A program made the translations under genes and the position numbers. A stretch of 64,000 nucleotides of DNA, from assembly GCA_027382625.1 (NCBI GenBank), contig JAJKFJ010022279.1:62001-126000 (forward strand). The letters are read 5' to 3'. Within the stretch, counting starts at the first letter, position 1. Each line of letters opens with the position of its first letter. Shown here in pieces: positions 39,201 through 50,946 of this stretch. The DNA comes from Tetmemena sp. SeJ-2015 (taxonomy: Eukaryota > Ciliophora > Spirotrichea > Sporadotrichida > Oxytrichidae). Under the pieces are notes generated by a model that had not been told where the DNA came from, ran no database searches, and worked only from the letters and a program-made list of their open reading frames with translations.

Positions 39201-40192
39201 AGTGTTCTTACTCTCAATATCCGAAGGATCTTTCTTTGTCTTAATCTTCTCAGCTGCATACTTCCCAAAATCCAAAGCGCCTTCACTCCCCAAAGCATAG
39301 TAAGAAATCTGTACCTTTAAATATTTGCTTGAGGAAGTATCTTGAGATCTCTGGGCGTTACTCTTGATTATTGCAATAGATGATGCGTTGTTTTACAGTT
39401 GTTTTTAATTTAAAGCTCTCAGAATAGTCGAAGGAATACTCTACAGTAAGCCCTTGATTAAGTTACTCTCCTTTACAAATAAGCTGTGATCTATACAAGC
39501 CATCAAAATTCTCGAAGCTTTTAATGGAGGATGTAGCAACTTGAATCTATCAAACTTACTCTGTTTATTGTTTGAAAAAGCAAGAACAATTGGTGTTTTC
39601 CCACCTTAGCAAACTTTCCTCCAACTGTTCTGTCCTGATGGGGTCAGCCTACATTAAAGTTAAATTCATTCTACAAACATCCATAGTCTCACCAAAGAAC
39701 AGTTAAATGAAACAGCTCTAGCTAATTGGGAAAATTTATTCCATCAATTTTGACAGAGATATAAGAAAAAGTATGTTACTTACATATTCATTGAAGATCT
39801 TGTCAAACTGATAGGTTTTGTTAGAGCCAGGCTGGAATATGTCTTAAATCTAAACTTGATTTAGTGGGTAGTTTATCTTGAGGAAGTTGCTTGACTTGGC
39901 AAGTACTTTCAAATAAACTTTGAAATTCTTCTGCGGAACAACAGGCTAAGATGGAGAGTCTGCCGCAAAAAAATTAAAGATTAATTAGCTTAGCAAGTTT
40001 GCTTAGACGCTTATCTGTAGAACGAGTGTGCATATGAGGGGATAATAAATTTGGATCTTGAGTTTTCTGTGAGAACTGAGTATTGATTGCAAGTTCTTCA
40101 GTGATTGAATGGGAATTATGATTGAGGTGAGAGACTGACTGCAACTGTTGTTGTTATTACAGCTGCAGTTGATGTTGGTTCTGTTGAGACAT
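36227..40192 (-). CDS. Kinesin-like protein with degenerate motor and long coiled coil
   Basis: The ATG at 40190-40192 gives MSQQNQHQLQLQQQQQLQ. A kinesin-like fold follows: FKVYLKVLAKSSNFLKINYP and KTYQFDKIFNE (strand-1 and FDKVF motifs, about 39820-39930); LKVQISYYALGSEGALDFG (VSYLEIYNE equivalent, about 39310); VIKGVTRYETLDIEALISFF; then, after an intron at 38984-39048 (GTAAGT...TTTTAG), KTNLHFVDIAVPV in place of LVDLAGSE, and SNSLTKLLKKSLLT for the DSKLTRLL motif. The P-loop region (FFGETMDVCRMN, about 39690) lacks GxxxxGKT, so ATPase activity is doubtful. The rest is coiled coil (MLGIDADLEALVKARPNSKE; REAERDYKRDLLLKKREHK) and a Ser/Gln-rich tail (MSSPANMSKPMSKGLGKKG), ending at TGA 36227-36229. 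Likely a microtubule-associated pseudomotor; the family call is by pattern only. Confidence 0.6.
38984..39048 (-). other. Intron in kinesin-like gene (65 bp)
   Basis: On the minus strand it begins GTAAGT after SFFTFA and ends TTTTAG before QGYATEYLNKKFES. The frame is kept. Confidence 0.7.
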
Positions 40193-40522
40193 TTTAAGAT
40201 TACTAATTTATCTAGTTATTTTCCTCAACTCTATTCTTCTCTCTAACCTTTTGATTTAATTTATTTTATTCGAACTACTGAGGAAAAAAATTCCTTAATA
40301 AAAATCTTAATGTTAGCAATAAGAAGAAAGAATTGTTTAAGAGTGAGTTGAAATTGTAATAATTTGCAAAATGATAGGTCAATTCTAAACCTTAAAACAG
40401 AGGAAACTCAAATCCATATAGCAACACCTCTACTCTAAGAATTATCAACTAACTAAACATTCCAATAACAGTAACTGCAACACTTTGACTAAAATATTTA
40501 TAGATATTTAAAGATATTCTTT

Positions 40523-42154
40523 ATGCCTAATAAGTTTATCCAATAGATAAAAGCTATCTTCCCTTACTGATCACTAGTTAAAAAGAGGCACTTTTTGTAT
40601 TTATTTGTAGTTCTGTTGCATTCGGAATAATCTTAGTTTTCGCAGTACTTATTTTAGTTTGCTGTGCAAAAGGCGAGGACATCAGCCTCTCAAAAAGAGA
40701 TCTCCCAATCTCATAATTCTTTCGACTATCGGAAACCTACTCTTCTGCCTTGTTATGCTCTTGTAGCAAATGCTCTTTTATGGCTGTATGTTAGATCATG
40801 ATAACAATAGAGACGACTTAATTTGTAAAATGGATGGCATCTCTCAATTTTATTTTTGTAAATGCTTATGTGTATCTCTTACTTGAATTGCTTCTTGGGA
40901 TTATCACTAATATTGATTTGGGAACCTATGAGCTTGCTGCCCTACTATTTAAGAAGTCTGAGACTTTATGTGATTTTCAAGGCGCAAGAGTTTTACTTCA
41001 GAGAGAAACGCAAGCCTCACCGTTGGTTTAAGTATATCAAGGAGACTGCTCTTATCAAGCTTTCTATCCTCTTCATCTAAAAATTTTAAAATTGATTCAT
41101 TTTTCATCTTTCTACTGACAATAATCACAACTTGTTTGTATTTGGGATATGCTATTGGAGGAAAGGGCACAGGTGAATCAGTTATACTCCTTCCTTATAA
41201 TGTTGACGCTTGCTATATTGATGAATAAAAGATAGATCAGTACTTTTAAGATCATCTAAACGCATCCCTCACCTATATCATAGTTTAATTTTTAGTGTTC
41301 CACTTTTTGGAATGCCTTGGCTTACTTTACTCAATTCACAAACTTACTAACATCAAAGAGGACTTCAGTATCCGCAGAGAGCTTCAAATTGTATTCCTAA
41401 TATGGTTTGTGTCTAGCTATCTCACAACAACAGTTAAATAAAACCAATGAATTGTATTTAAGGATTTTCAATCAATTTCCAATTCATCATAGATTGATGA
41501 GTGTTCATATTCTCTCCAGAGAATTGGAAGTTTTTGACTTTCGTCTTAGTACTGAGAAACTTACTCACTTGTCTAGTTTCATCGGTGCAACCACTTTATC
41601 AGAGCTATCAAAATAATTCTTACATCTTGCTGCCTCCATCAGTTGGCAGTATTGAAAGTCTTGACATGGTGCTAATCATACCCATAGCAAGTGAGTACTT
41701 CTATGACTATCTTGATCGATCAGTTGAAGACCCTGATGCGCCAATTTACTTCTCTCTCTATGCAGATCTCCGCTATTACGAAAAGGCATGCGGCTCAGAT
41801 GAATTGAATGCAGGTGCCACGAACTCCAATGATCAAAGCGGAAGTGAAGAGGAGAAATATGAAAAGGCAGTTTACATATATAATGAATATCTCAGACCAG
41901 ATGGCAAGTTTTACTTACAAGTGCACAGAGACGTTGCAAGAGCCATTGATGAGAAGTTCTAAAGCTAGCAGACTCTTGAGCAGAACCTTAATATGTATCT
42001 CTTCATAGAGCTGTTTGCATTTGTACTTGACAAGCTAAAGGTACACTTTGAAAAATTCAAACGCAGTCCTGATTTCCATAAACTAGAACAGGAGATTCTT
42101 AGACAAGAGAAACTTTACGAGGTACTGGTCGACGCCAGCATCATTACTAATTGA
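40523..42154 (+). CDS. Seven-transmembrane receptor with C-terminal RGS domain
   Basis: RGS domains speed GTP hydrolysis on G-alpha subunits; here one is fused to a receptor-like membrane part. Hydrophobic helices in order: GIILVFAVLILVCC (about 40630), LSTIGNLLFCLVMLL (about 40715), a third at about 40840-40950 ending in SLLPYYLRSLRLYVIF (the PYLLRSxRLY signature after TM3), FIFLLTIITTCLYLGYAIG (about 41095), LTYIIVQFLVFHFLECLGLL (about 41270), QIVFLIWFVSSYL (about 41390), and FLTFVLVLRNLLTCLVSS (about 41530). The RGS part is SEYFYDYLDRSVEDPD, YADLRYYEKAC, EKAVYIYNEYLRPDGKFYLQ and LNMYLFIELFAFVLDK. The protein ends at TGA 42152-42154. Frame changes at about 40580, 40840 and 41440-41510 indicate introns, IESs or base errors. 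Two ORFs in different frames overlap in TM3. Confidence 0.8.
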
Positions 42155-43091
42155 ACCAGATAACCAGATAATGATCTCTTATAAATGTTCTTAAGACTTA
42201 GAAAATGGTTTGGAATAGTATAAAGTTTATATGTGGGAAGTAAACTCAGACTGTTAGAAATATTTTTTATCATAAGTATATAAAGATTATTCCTTCTATG
42301 TTAATTTTTAAGTGATTAATTTATGATGTTTTAATTTAAATGAGTTAATGGAATTATACAGATTTATTGATTTATTGTTAAATTTTATTATTCCTCTGCT
42401 CAAACTCAAATAAAGATCTAAAATTAAGGGAATCAAGATTAGAAAATGCACGACAATAATTTTTTTAACATATATAAGCATGTTTATAATTTGCTTTATT
42501 TTTTCTTGATTTTTTTTACATTTTAGAAAAAATACTTCGTGATTGTCTTTTAAATGAAATTTTCATTTTAAATTAGGGGTGATGAATATAAGACATATTA
42601 TTGAGTACGCTTCGTACTAAAAAAGTTGATATCAACACAACAGCTACTAAGCCCCACTCAGTTTATTAATGCAGAGTTATTCTACCAAAGCAGTCACCCC
42701 AGGTGCCCACAATAAGCAATCCTTCAGAGGATTTGCAGCAACTTAAAAATACAGTAAGTGCGCATAGTTTAGTTCTAGTTGATTTTTGAAATTTGAATCT
42801 AATTTTGACTGTAGAGCAAGAACAGTAGGTCTCACATCTCACAATGGTGCCAAGAAACCCACACAACTTCAAAACACAGATGGATTTGCATTCGCCTGCT
42901 CATAAAACTAATGAAAATAGCCTCAGTCGCAATACTCAAGTCACTAATAGGGATGGTCATGCCAATAAACTTTACTAAAATTAAGCACTAAAATTGCTTT
43001 AAAAGTGTAGCATATATAATTTATAACAACTGCAGCGACTTCGACGTCTATCTCCACCAAATATCATCAGTCTTAAGTTAAGCTCCAGCAC
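42155..43091. other. Intergenic region
   Basis: AT-rich, no protein recognised. A small perfect hairpin (AGTACG-CTT-CGTACT) sits at about 42604-42618, followed by a short A run. 42660-42900 is less AT-rich, with no assignable feature. It may hold the promoter of the gene starting at 43092. Confidence 0.4.
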
Positions 43092-46000
43092 ATGGCTAGT
43101 AACTATACTCGCTAGAGCATACCATCCGCTTCTAAGTTGAAAAACTATGATGCCTCTAGAGATATCCATTCAATCACTAACTCTTTCAGCCGCTTGGGCG
43201 AAGGTGGTTTTGGCATGCGATCAAGCTCAGGCTCACCTCTTCGCAATCACAGAGAAGATTCATTTAAGATAGTCACTCCACTCGAATCTAACAGTCCCTC
43301 TACGAAAAATCACTAGGGATTCTATACTAAATCTAATAAGCAGACAAAGAAACTACATCAAACCACTAGAGCAAATCATGCTGGCACCACCTATTCATCC
43401 CTAAACTAGAACAAATATTAGAATCAAAACCAAGGTGTAGGTGCGAGAATCTAGAGTGGATATAAAGGAGGAGTAACTAAGGGATTGTAAAAGAAGCATG
43501 CTTACTTATTTGCTGCTGCCTCAGCTAAAGCAGATATTTCGACTCCGAAGAAGTAAAATCATTCTCCCTCACGCAATACTCTACCCTTAACTGTAAGACA
43601 AGAGAATATGACTTCTAATGGTATTTACCAAACAAAAAACTCAGAGAGAAAAACAGCAGCGCACAAAAAGAATAGTACCTCACAAGGTTCTAAGACACCA
43701 GGAATGTCTAACTACAGTTAAACTCACAACTATAACGGTGGGAACTAACCTGCTTTATTCACTTAATACAAAGGAGTGAAAGAGTCATTTGCTCATAAAA
43801 ATTTAGACCTGTATCTTAAGCAAAAGTACAAGGCAAATAACTTGAATCAGAAAGATATCGACTGCTAAAAAAGCAGCAAGGCTCTTGAGAATCTAGGCAG
43901 CGAGTAGAGCTTTGAAATATCTATGGGTCATTCATTTGTAAATGCTCAAACAGTTAACACCACCAAAATAAAGAAAGAGAGTGATCTTTAATCAAGGGCT
44001 AACAGTACACTTAAGAGAAATAACACTGCTAAATATCTAAATCTTACAAAGCCAAAGATAGGTTCAACCACTGCAAAAGACTTAGGGAGAGAGAGCCATG
44101 GCACTGGTCCATAGCAGAAGCGCTTATCCTTTAACAATTAAGTAGTCAAGCCGAATAATAAAAGCCATAAGAAGCCCAAGCATAAATACAATAAATTTGC
44201 TCTAGATTAAGGAAGAGGGTCGACTAGCAAGCTAACAATAGATTTTAGAAAGTACAATCAAGGAAATCCTGATGCTACTTAAGATGATTTTGATGATTAG
44301 GTCACAGAGTTAAACATGATGAACCAAAGTCCTCAGAATATTCTCTATCATTCTCTTAAGAAGCGCAAGGAATTAGAAATGATGTAGTTGGACTAAGACA
44401 ACCATCAGAACGTCTTAATTAGGTTATCTTAAATTTACGATACAATTTAGACTATGAAGAGATAAATGTCTTATGACCTATTTAGATCCTCTAGATCAAA
44501 GAGCTCCACAGAGCGTCGCTAAACTGATCTTGATAGCTTCAAAAAATTCCCTCTCTATGAGTAATCTCATGATCCAGCATTTAAGAAACGCAGATTAAAA
44601 TCAAGTTAGTGGATCACTAGCATCTTAAGGAGAGGCAGTATTTGAGTATCCTCACACAACTACAGCTGCTAAAGGAATTAACTACAAAAATCATCACCAG
44701 AGTCTGAGACATAAATTCAAGCCAAGCTATTTGGAAGACTAAGTAGCAGACACTGATTAAGTTGAAAATGGCTCTCCATTCTAGATGGTTGATGTTCAGC
44801 GCTCTCCTCATCGAAGACTTATAAACCCTTATAATGAGATAGCTATTTCCTCTTCTAAGAAAAAGAAATCACCTTCAGTTTTAATTAATTCCCCTCAAAG
44901 AATAGGATAGAGGAGCGCGACAGTTAGAAGCAGATCTAAGAGCCCTCATAAATTTCCCAATCAGACTGGAACAGGAAGCAAAAAGGATTTAACTCTCACT
45001 AATTACCAGACTTCCAATAGTAGAGTCCCTCTCGGATGTAAGACTGTCACTAACTTAGGAATGGATGCTAATGGAATAACAGAGCACCAGGCAAGATTAG
45101 AATGCTTCACTTAGTATATCGAGCAAGGTAGGTTGCTTTCGTAAATTCCATTGAAGCTTTCCTTTATAAGTTTAATCTAAATTTTTCTCTTTAGACAGAG
45201 AATTTTTTATGCGAAAATAAAGAACATATTAAGCTGTCATTCAGAAATTAAAAAGTTTGATTTTAGCTTATTTCTTGCATGTTAATCTATTACAAGCTAT
45301 TCCTAGTTATAACTCTTGTTGAAGATAGAATTTTATAGAAGTTTTTATATCGATTATCAATATTATTCGCGAAGAAAAATTATAGAAATAATAATGAGAG
45401 AGTCTCACTTTAATAATGATGATATTACTCAAAAAAATTAATAATTTAATTCTCAAAATTTTTAAGATCTTTAAAAATTATAGAATTTTTATGAGAATAA
45501 AAGAAGCATAGAGAACTGTACTCCTAGCCACCAAAAGCGTATTTTAAAGTAATAATTAGAGTTGGACTTGCATTAAAACGAGAGTATTCCTACAATGCGT
45601 AACTCTGTGAAGCCTCCTCTTCCTTTCATAAGTGCTAATTTAAAATATAATTTATCTGTAATATCGCTAAAAAGAGTCCTCAGATAGGAGTTAGCTCAGA
45701 AGTTTCTCCTATCATCCTCCCCAAAGGGAGTAAAAATGGTTTTTTTAATGAGGAGTCAAAATTTTAAATACATCCTTCTCTGGAAGATGCTAGCTTTATC
45801 AAACTTATATTATTTTAAAACTAAATGGGAAAGAATCCTAAGGTGAAAAGAGTATTTATAAATTTATATTTATGAGTAGAATGATTAGAAGAGGATCGAA
45901 GAGTCGAAATGAGCAGTTTAACCCAAGTCAATATAACACTATGTCGTGAGACTCTAGCAGAACAAATAATAGAAGCTTTATAAAATTATTTGAACTTATT

Positions 46001-49000
46001 TAAGTTCTTCAAGAGGTTTTTCTTTGAAAATTACTTCAGAACAGAGGTATTCTCAGATGGACTCGGCCAATAAGCCAAACGATGAGTCAATTATATAAAA
46101 AAGTAAAGTGTAAAAGAGCAGGAATAATTTCTCAAATGCTAAAATCTTGAATAACACCATTTAAATCATAAAAAGTTAAACCCAGTCTCAGAGTCTTCTT
46201 CCATCATTCATAGATAATCTAGAGAAATAAATTATCATTTTTTATTTCTCTAATTGATGGAAAGACTTAAAAAGGATAAAATTGTTGAAGAAGGCGAGGT
46301 AAAACTCTTGGACAAAAATGATGGACAGAGCTTTGTGTAGCATGCTCAACATGAAATGACAAGATTGTAAGTTTCTGCTTCAAAATAAAAGGCAAACTAG
46401 ACCTTGGACTTTTAAAAAAACAACTCGCTGATCTAATAGAACAATTAGTTGCAATAATTAAAGTGCGTAGTTTGCAGAAAGAGTGATTAAAAGATTCTCC
46501 GCTAGTTATGTATTTCATGTAGACAGAAAATGGGGATGAGGGTCAAACTTCAAATTAAGACGCGCTAACTCTAACCTGACTTTATTGACTCAAGAAATTA
46601 ATCTCCACTTCTCTAGCTGTGAGGATTTTCTTAAACTTAGAGTAGATTTTACTCTTAAAATAACTCAGTCAACTTATCCCGAAGCATCAGTCCTGAAAAA
46701 TTTAGGGTTCAAAACTCTTAGACCCCTTTAAATCTTTCTAGCTAGATGTTTAAGTTAATAGATATGACTCATAAAGCTTCTGATCCAATCTAATAGCTTA
46801 AGCCTATTTATTAAATATAGAGTGAATAAAAGCCCTAAATGACTGCAAGCTAATTTATACTTAATGATCCTATTTACAATAACAAACAAGAGAAATAAGA
46901 AGAGCAAAAATAAAGAATTTTAAATCCTCCTAAATTATTAGGAAACACTTCTTCTTTAAAGATTAAAATCAGCCAATCCTAATTTAAGGCTTTTATGGAA
47001 GAGGCCTCGCTAGATAATGAGCATTAAGATTTAAACGCTTAATCTTCTTCTACAGATTCTCAACAAATTAGTCATAATCCATCGAAAAGCTCAGAAAAAA
47101 GGAAGAAGTTTTAAGGATAAAAAGTGAGTCACTTTGCTATTAAGAGTTATGAAAATGTGGATCTTTTTCCATTAGATACATCATATGACCCAAATAGAGG
47201 GGTGTCTATTTCTCCTGATCCTCGAAAAAAAGCTCTTATAGTTATTATAAAGAATAAAGAGAAAAACGATAGTTAAGTTTAAGAGACTCAAAAAATTGAT
47301 TCAAAAACTTTCTACTCCTGAAATAAAAGCTGATGATTAAAATTCTAAGTAAATTGCTTCTGAATAAATTCAAAAGATAGAGATTGATCAAGAGCTAAAC
47401 ACATCCTATTATGTTTTATATCATTTCTTCATCAATATTTTTAACATCTACTTTTATGAAAAAAAGCCACTTAAAAAATTTAAATAATTAGCTTTGATTA
47501 GGAAGTGCCATCCTCGAGACGATAGCTTCCTAAAGCAGGAAAGTCTGGGTCATAAACAATTCAAAACGACATCCTCATTAATTATTATAATTAGATTTTT
47601 GAATGATTTATGAATTTATTTTGAGTAAATTGTAGACTCATAGAAGGAGAATTTTAAGGGAGTTTTGAAATCGTTGACTCTTCAAAAGCATACTAAGAGT
47701 AAATTACACAGAATGAGTAACATCCTTGATTATTTTATTATTTCCTAGAAGAAAAATTTGAAGATGAGGAAATTGAAGAAGAGAAAAGAGAATCTTCACG
47801 AGAGGAAACAAAAGTTTACATTATTAATTAATTATAATAATTTTCTAAACTCACTTAGACGAATTAATAATTGAAATAGAAAAATGCACATGAAAGAAAT
47901 GATATTTAAGAAATATTTATTTGAGAAAGATGTGAAAAAACTCAAATAAATGATACAACTAATTTTTTTACTCCAAATTATTCAATATGACTGAGAATGA
48001 AAACTTATATAATATTAAAAAAATCCTGGACAAAAGTATAAAGTATTTGCATTTTGAGTATATTGATATATTTAATTTGTAAAGTAGAAGTAGATATATA
48101 AAACCAAGATGATGATGATGACGATGGGATGTCTCACAATTTTTCAGACGAAGATAGTCCTATTAATGCCAACTAGTCTAATAATTAAGAAGAGGAGCAC
48201 AGAGTAGATAGCTCATTTGACTCTGAATATGAGCTTCCCAAAAAGTAGCCTCCTTTAATTAATCTTATCTCTGCGCCTACTAATACCAGTATAAGTTTAT
48301 CTCCAGAAATAAAGTAAACCAAAGAGCAAAGAATCAGTATGCTGAATGTTTTTAAAAAGCAAAGCTCAAACATAAGTGAGTTGAAGACCTAGATGTCCCT
48401 CAAAAGCCGAGGAGCTAACAGATTTTCACTCAAATCTGGCTTTCTTTTCTCTAATTAGGCAAGATTTTCAAATGTTACTGCCTTGACTATTCCCGAAAAC
48501 ATTCTCAAATAGAATGAGTCATTATCTCCAATAGGATTTTCCAATAAAGCCTAGTTACTATTTGGATTAATTTTACTCGAATTGAAGAAAGGAAAGAATC
48601 ATGAGTAGCCTTTGAGTGGACAGCTTAGACCCAAGAGTAAGCCACACTTTGAAGATGCTATAGACTCTAAGCATCATTTGTCTTCATCACATAGAGAAGG
48701 GGGGCTCAACTTACCAAAGCAATCCATAAAGTAATAGAACACAGACTAAATATATATGCTCACGAAAAATAAACTTGAGAGACTTAAGTCTACCTCAGGT
48801 CATGTTTATAACTATCTTTAAATGTTAAGAGCTCATTTACGTTGACTCCAAACTTTTTAACCCACAAAGTTGGCAAAGAAAGCAAAAAATAATTTTTAAG
48901 AACTTAACTTATTTAATAGAAGCAAGAAAGGTTCAATCCCGATTGAGCCAGTTTTAGAAGACGAAAGAGAACACTCATCTAAGGGATAATCTCGCAGTGG

Positions 49001-50228
49001 GCAAAGAAAGAAGACAATGACATTTTATGTTGCTTAGCAGCAAGTCATTTCCAATCATTAAAATTCTTCACAGTAAAATAATAAGCCTCAGGTTGGGTAG
49101 TCCAATGAGTCTGATCCTCAACTACGCTCAATCTATATGCAAGCCAAAATGCTTTAGACTTTGCATCGCAGAGCCTCAGAGTATTAATTTTTTGTATTGA
49201 GTAAAGTAAAATAGAGGAGCATACAATATACCAAAAGATAGTTGATAATCCGATAACTGCACTCAACTTAGATAAAAGTAGTGATGCGTACAGGCAGATA
49301 GTTCTAAAGCCATAGACCTTCAGTCAGATTATGAACAACATAAATTAGCGAAAGAACATAGCAATATCCACATTAAATGAAAATTCAGGTTAAGAAGGAT
49401 CAGAAACTCCAATAGGTTTAAACTTAACAGTTTAGGGATCTTTGAGTATTCCACGTTAAAGTTTCTCAGGAGCTCTAACTCCAGCTGATAATAGCAGAGG
49501 TCATATTGATGGTCAGCAAAACATCAGCATACAGTAGAGCAATTCAAGTCCTTAACAATATCTAAAGTATCCGACTCAAGGTGTGCGCAAGAAAAATCTC
49601 ATATTTTCCAATCTCAAATTTAATTTAAAAGAGCTAAATTTTAATACATCACTTTATTAAATTTAATAAAAACTAAAAAAGGCAGTAAATAATGCGATTT
49701 TTAATTCGTGATCAACTAAATTAATGAATTATTTAATGTTTCTATTAATTTGATTATGGAATAAATTTCTAGCTTCTTACTGAATTAAATCTTATATAAA
49801 TAAAATGAGTAAAGGAAAGTTTTAATTTCCATTTATTTGTGCATTGTTTTTTTTCTTCCAAGTTAATGAAAACAATGAAGAATGGGAATGATACGTCAAC
49901 AGTGAACGGGGAAAGCAGTTTAAACGTATCTCAAAGCACAGATGTATTCAATATCAGGCCTAATACTCAACTTATCTAGCTTCCTTTTGTGCCTCCTTAA
50001 GGTGAAGGCCTCACTTAAGTGCAGAGGAATTCTCAAAAGAGAGCAAGTCTTCGCTATGATCAGGTTTTTTTCAGATCCCTAACAAAGGATTAAAAGTATA
50101 GTAAGTTTTTGAACGACCAAAGTAACCTCCACTCCCAAAAGAAAGCCAAGGATTAGGCAAAGATGAATATGCTACTTAACTTGGGATTCGGACAGAATTC
50201 AAGCAGGAAGGCTTCTTTGGAGCACTGA
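43092..50228 (+). CDS. Large Ser/Asn/Gln/Lys-rich protein of unknown function
   Basis: The ATG at 43092 gives MASNYTRQSIPSASKLKNYD. A long low-complexity, Ser/Asn/Gln/Lys-rich protein follows in the ciliate code, with many TAA/TAG Gln codons. Good reading resumes after AT-rich gaps at about 45130-45400, 45750-46250, 47380-48060 and 49640-49860. Examples are LKPIYQIQSEQKPQMTASQF (about 46795), the acidic run DDDDDDGMSHNFSDEDSP (about 48100), TLTPADN-like Ser-rich parts (about 49450), and a last exon MKNGNDTSTVNGESSLNVSQ ending LNLGFGQNSSRKASLEH at TGA 50226-50228. No domain recognised. At 44600-44635 the frame slips by one base with no repeat or splice site. It could be more than one gene, since no TGA terminus with spacing is obvious in between. 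Confidence 0.6.
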
Positions 50229-50946
50229 GGGAAATCTCAATTAGAAATAATCATAAAGTAAATTCTACAAATATAACTATACTATGGACTCAGAAAGTTA
50301 CTTAAAAGGGCGGAAGATATATATATATTCTCTCTTATAAACATAAATCTTCTATTATTGCAATCTTATTTATAATCATATTTCTATTTAAATAACTAAG
50401 TCATTTTTATTCTTAGTATTTTATTTTGAATATGCTGCATTCCTAATTCTAATACCTAAATGATAGTACTTTGTATTTTAAGCTCACATTTTAATAAGAT
50501 ATTTCCATAAAATCTAAAAAATTCTTATTTACTATATTCTTTAATAAGATTGACTTTGAGATTTAGTCATAAAATTTTACAAAAATCGTCGTTAGATATA
50601 AATCTTAGTAAAGTAATTATATATTGGCACAAAACAATTTACTAAACTAAAACTGCTATTAAACCTTAAAGTACAAATTAAGCTCATATAACTGAACAGA
50701 AATTGACTATCCAATGTCAGATAAATCTTCAAACGTTATATGTATGCACTAAAAGAAGTAATTGTGAATTGCTAATTATGGATTGATTGATTTCTTGCAA
50801 TAATGGCTGGCTGCTTTTAAGTTTTTAGAATTGTAAGTTGCGTCCTATAATATTCATATATTGCTATAAGATTTTCCTGTTTAAGTTTAGTAGCAACATT
50901 AGAAAAGAATCTTTAAGATTTTAAAATAGGATTTAGTAAATTTAAA
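50229..50946. other. Intergenic region
   Basis: About 700 bp of AT-rich DNA between two plus-strand genes. No coding potential, RNA gene or repeat recognised. It probably contains the 3' end of the upstream gene and the promoter of the K+ channel gene. Confidence 0.5.

Noticed and set aside
36227..40192. NT-C2 or other non-kinesin fold for the N-terminal part
   Set aside because: Strand-1, FDKIF, VSYxE-like, VDIA and LTKLL motifs occur in kinesin order and spacing, so a degenerate kinesin fits better, though not beyond doubt.
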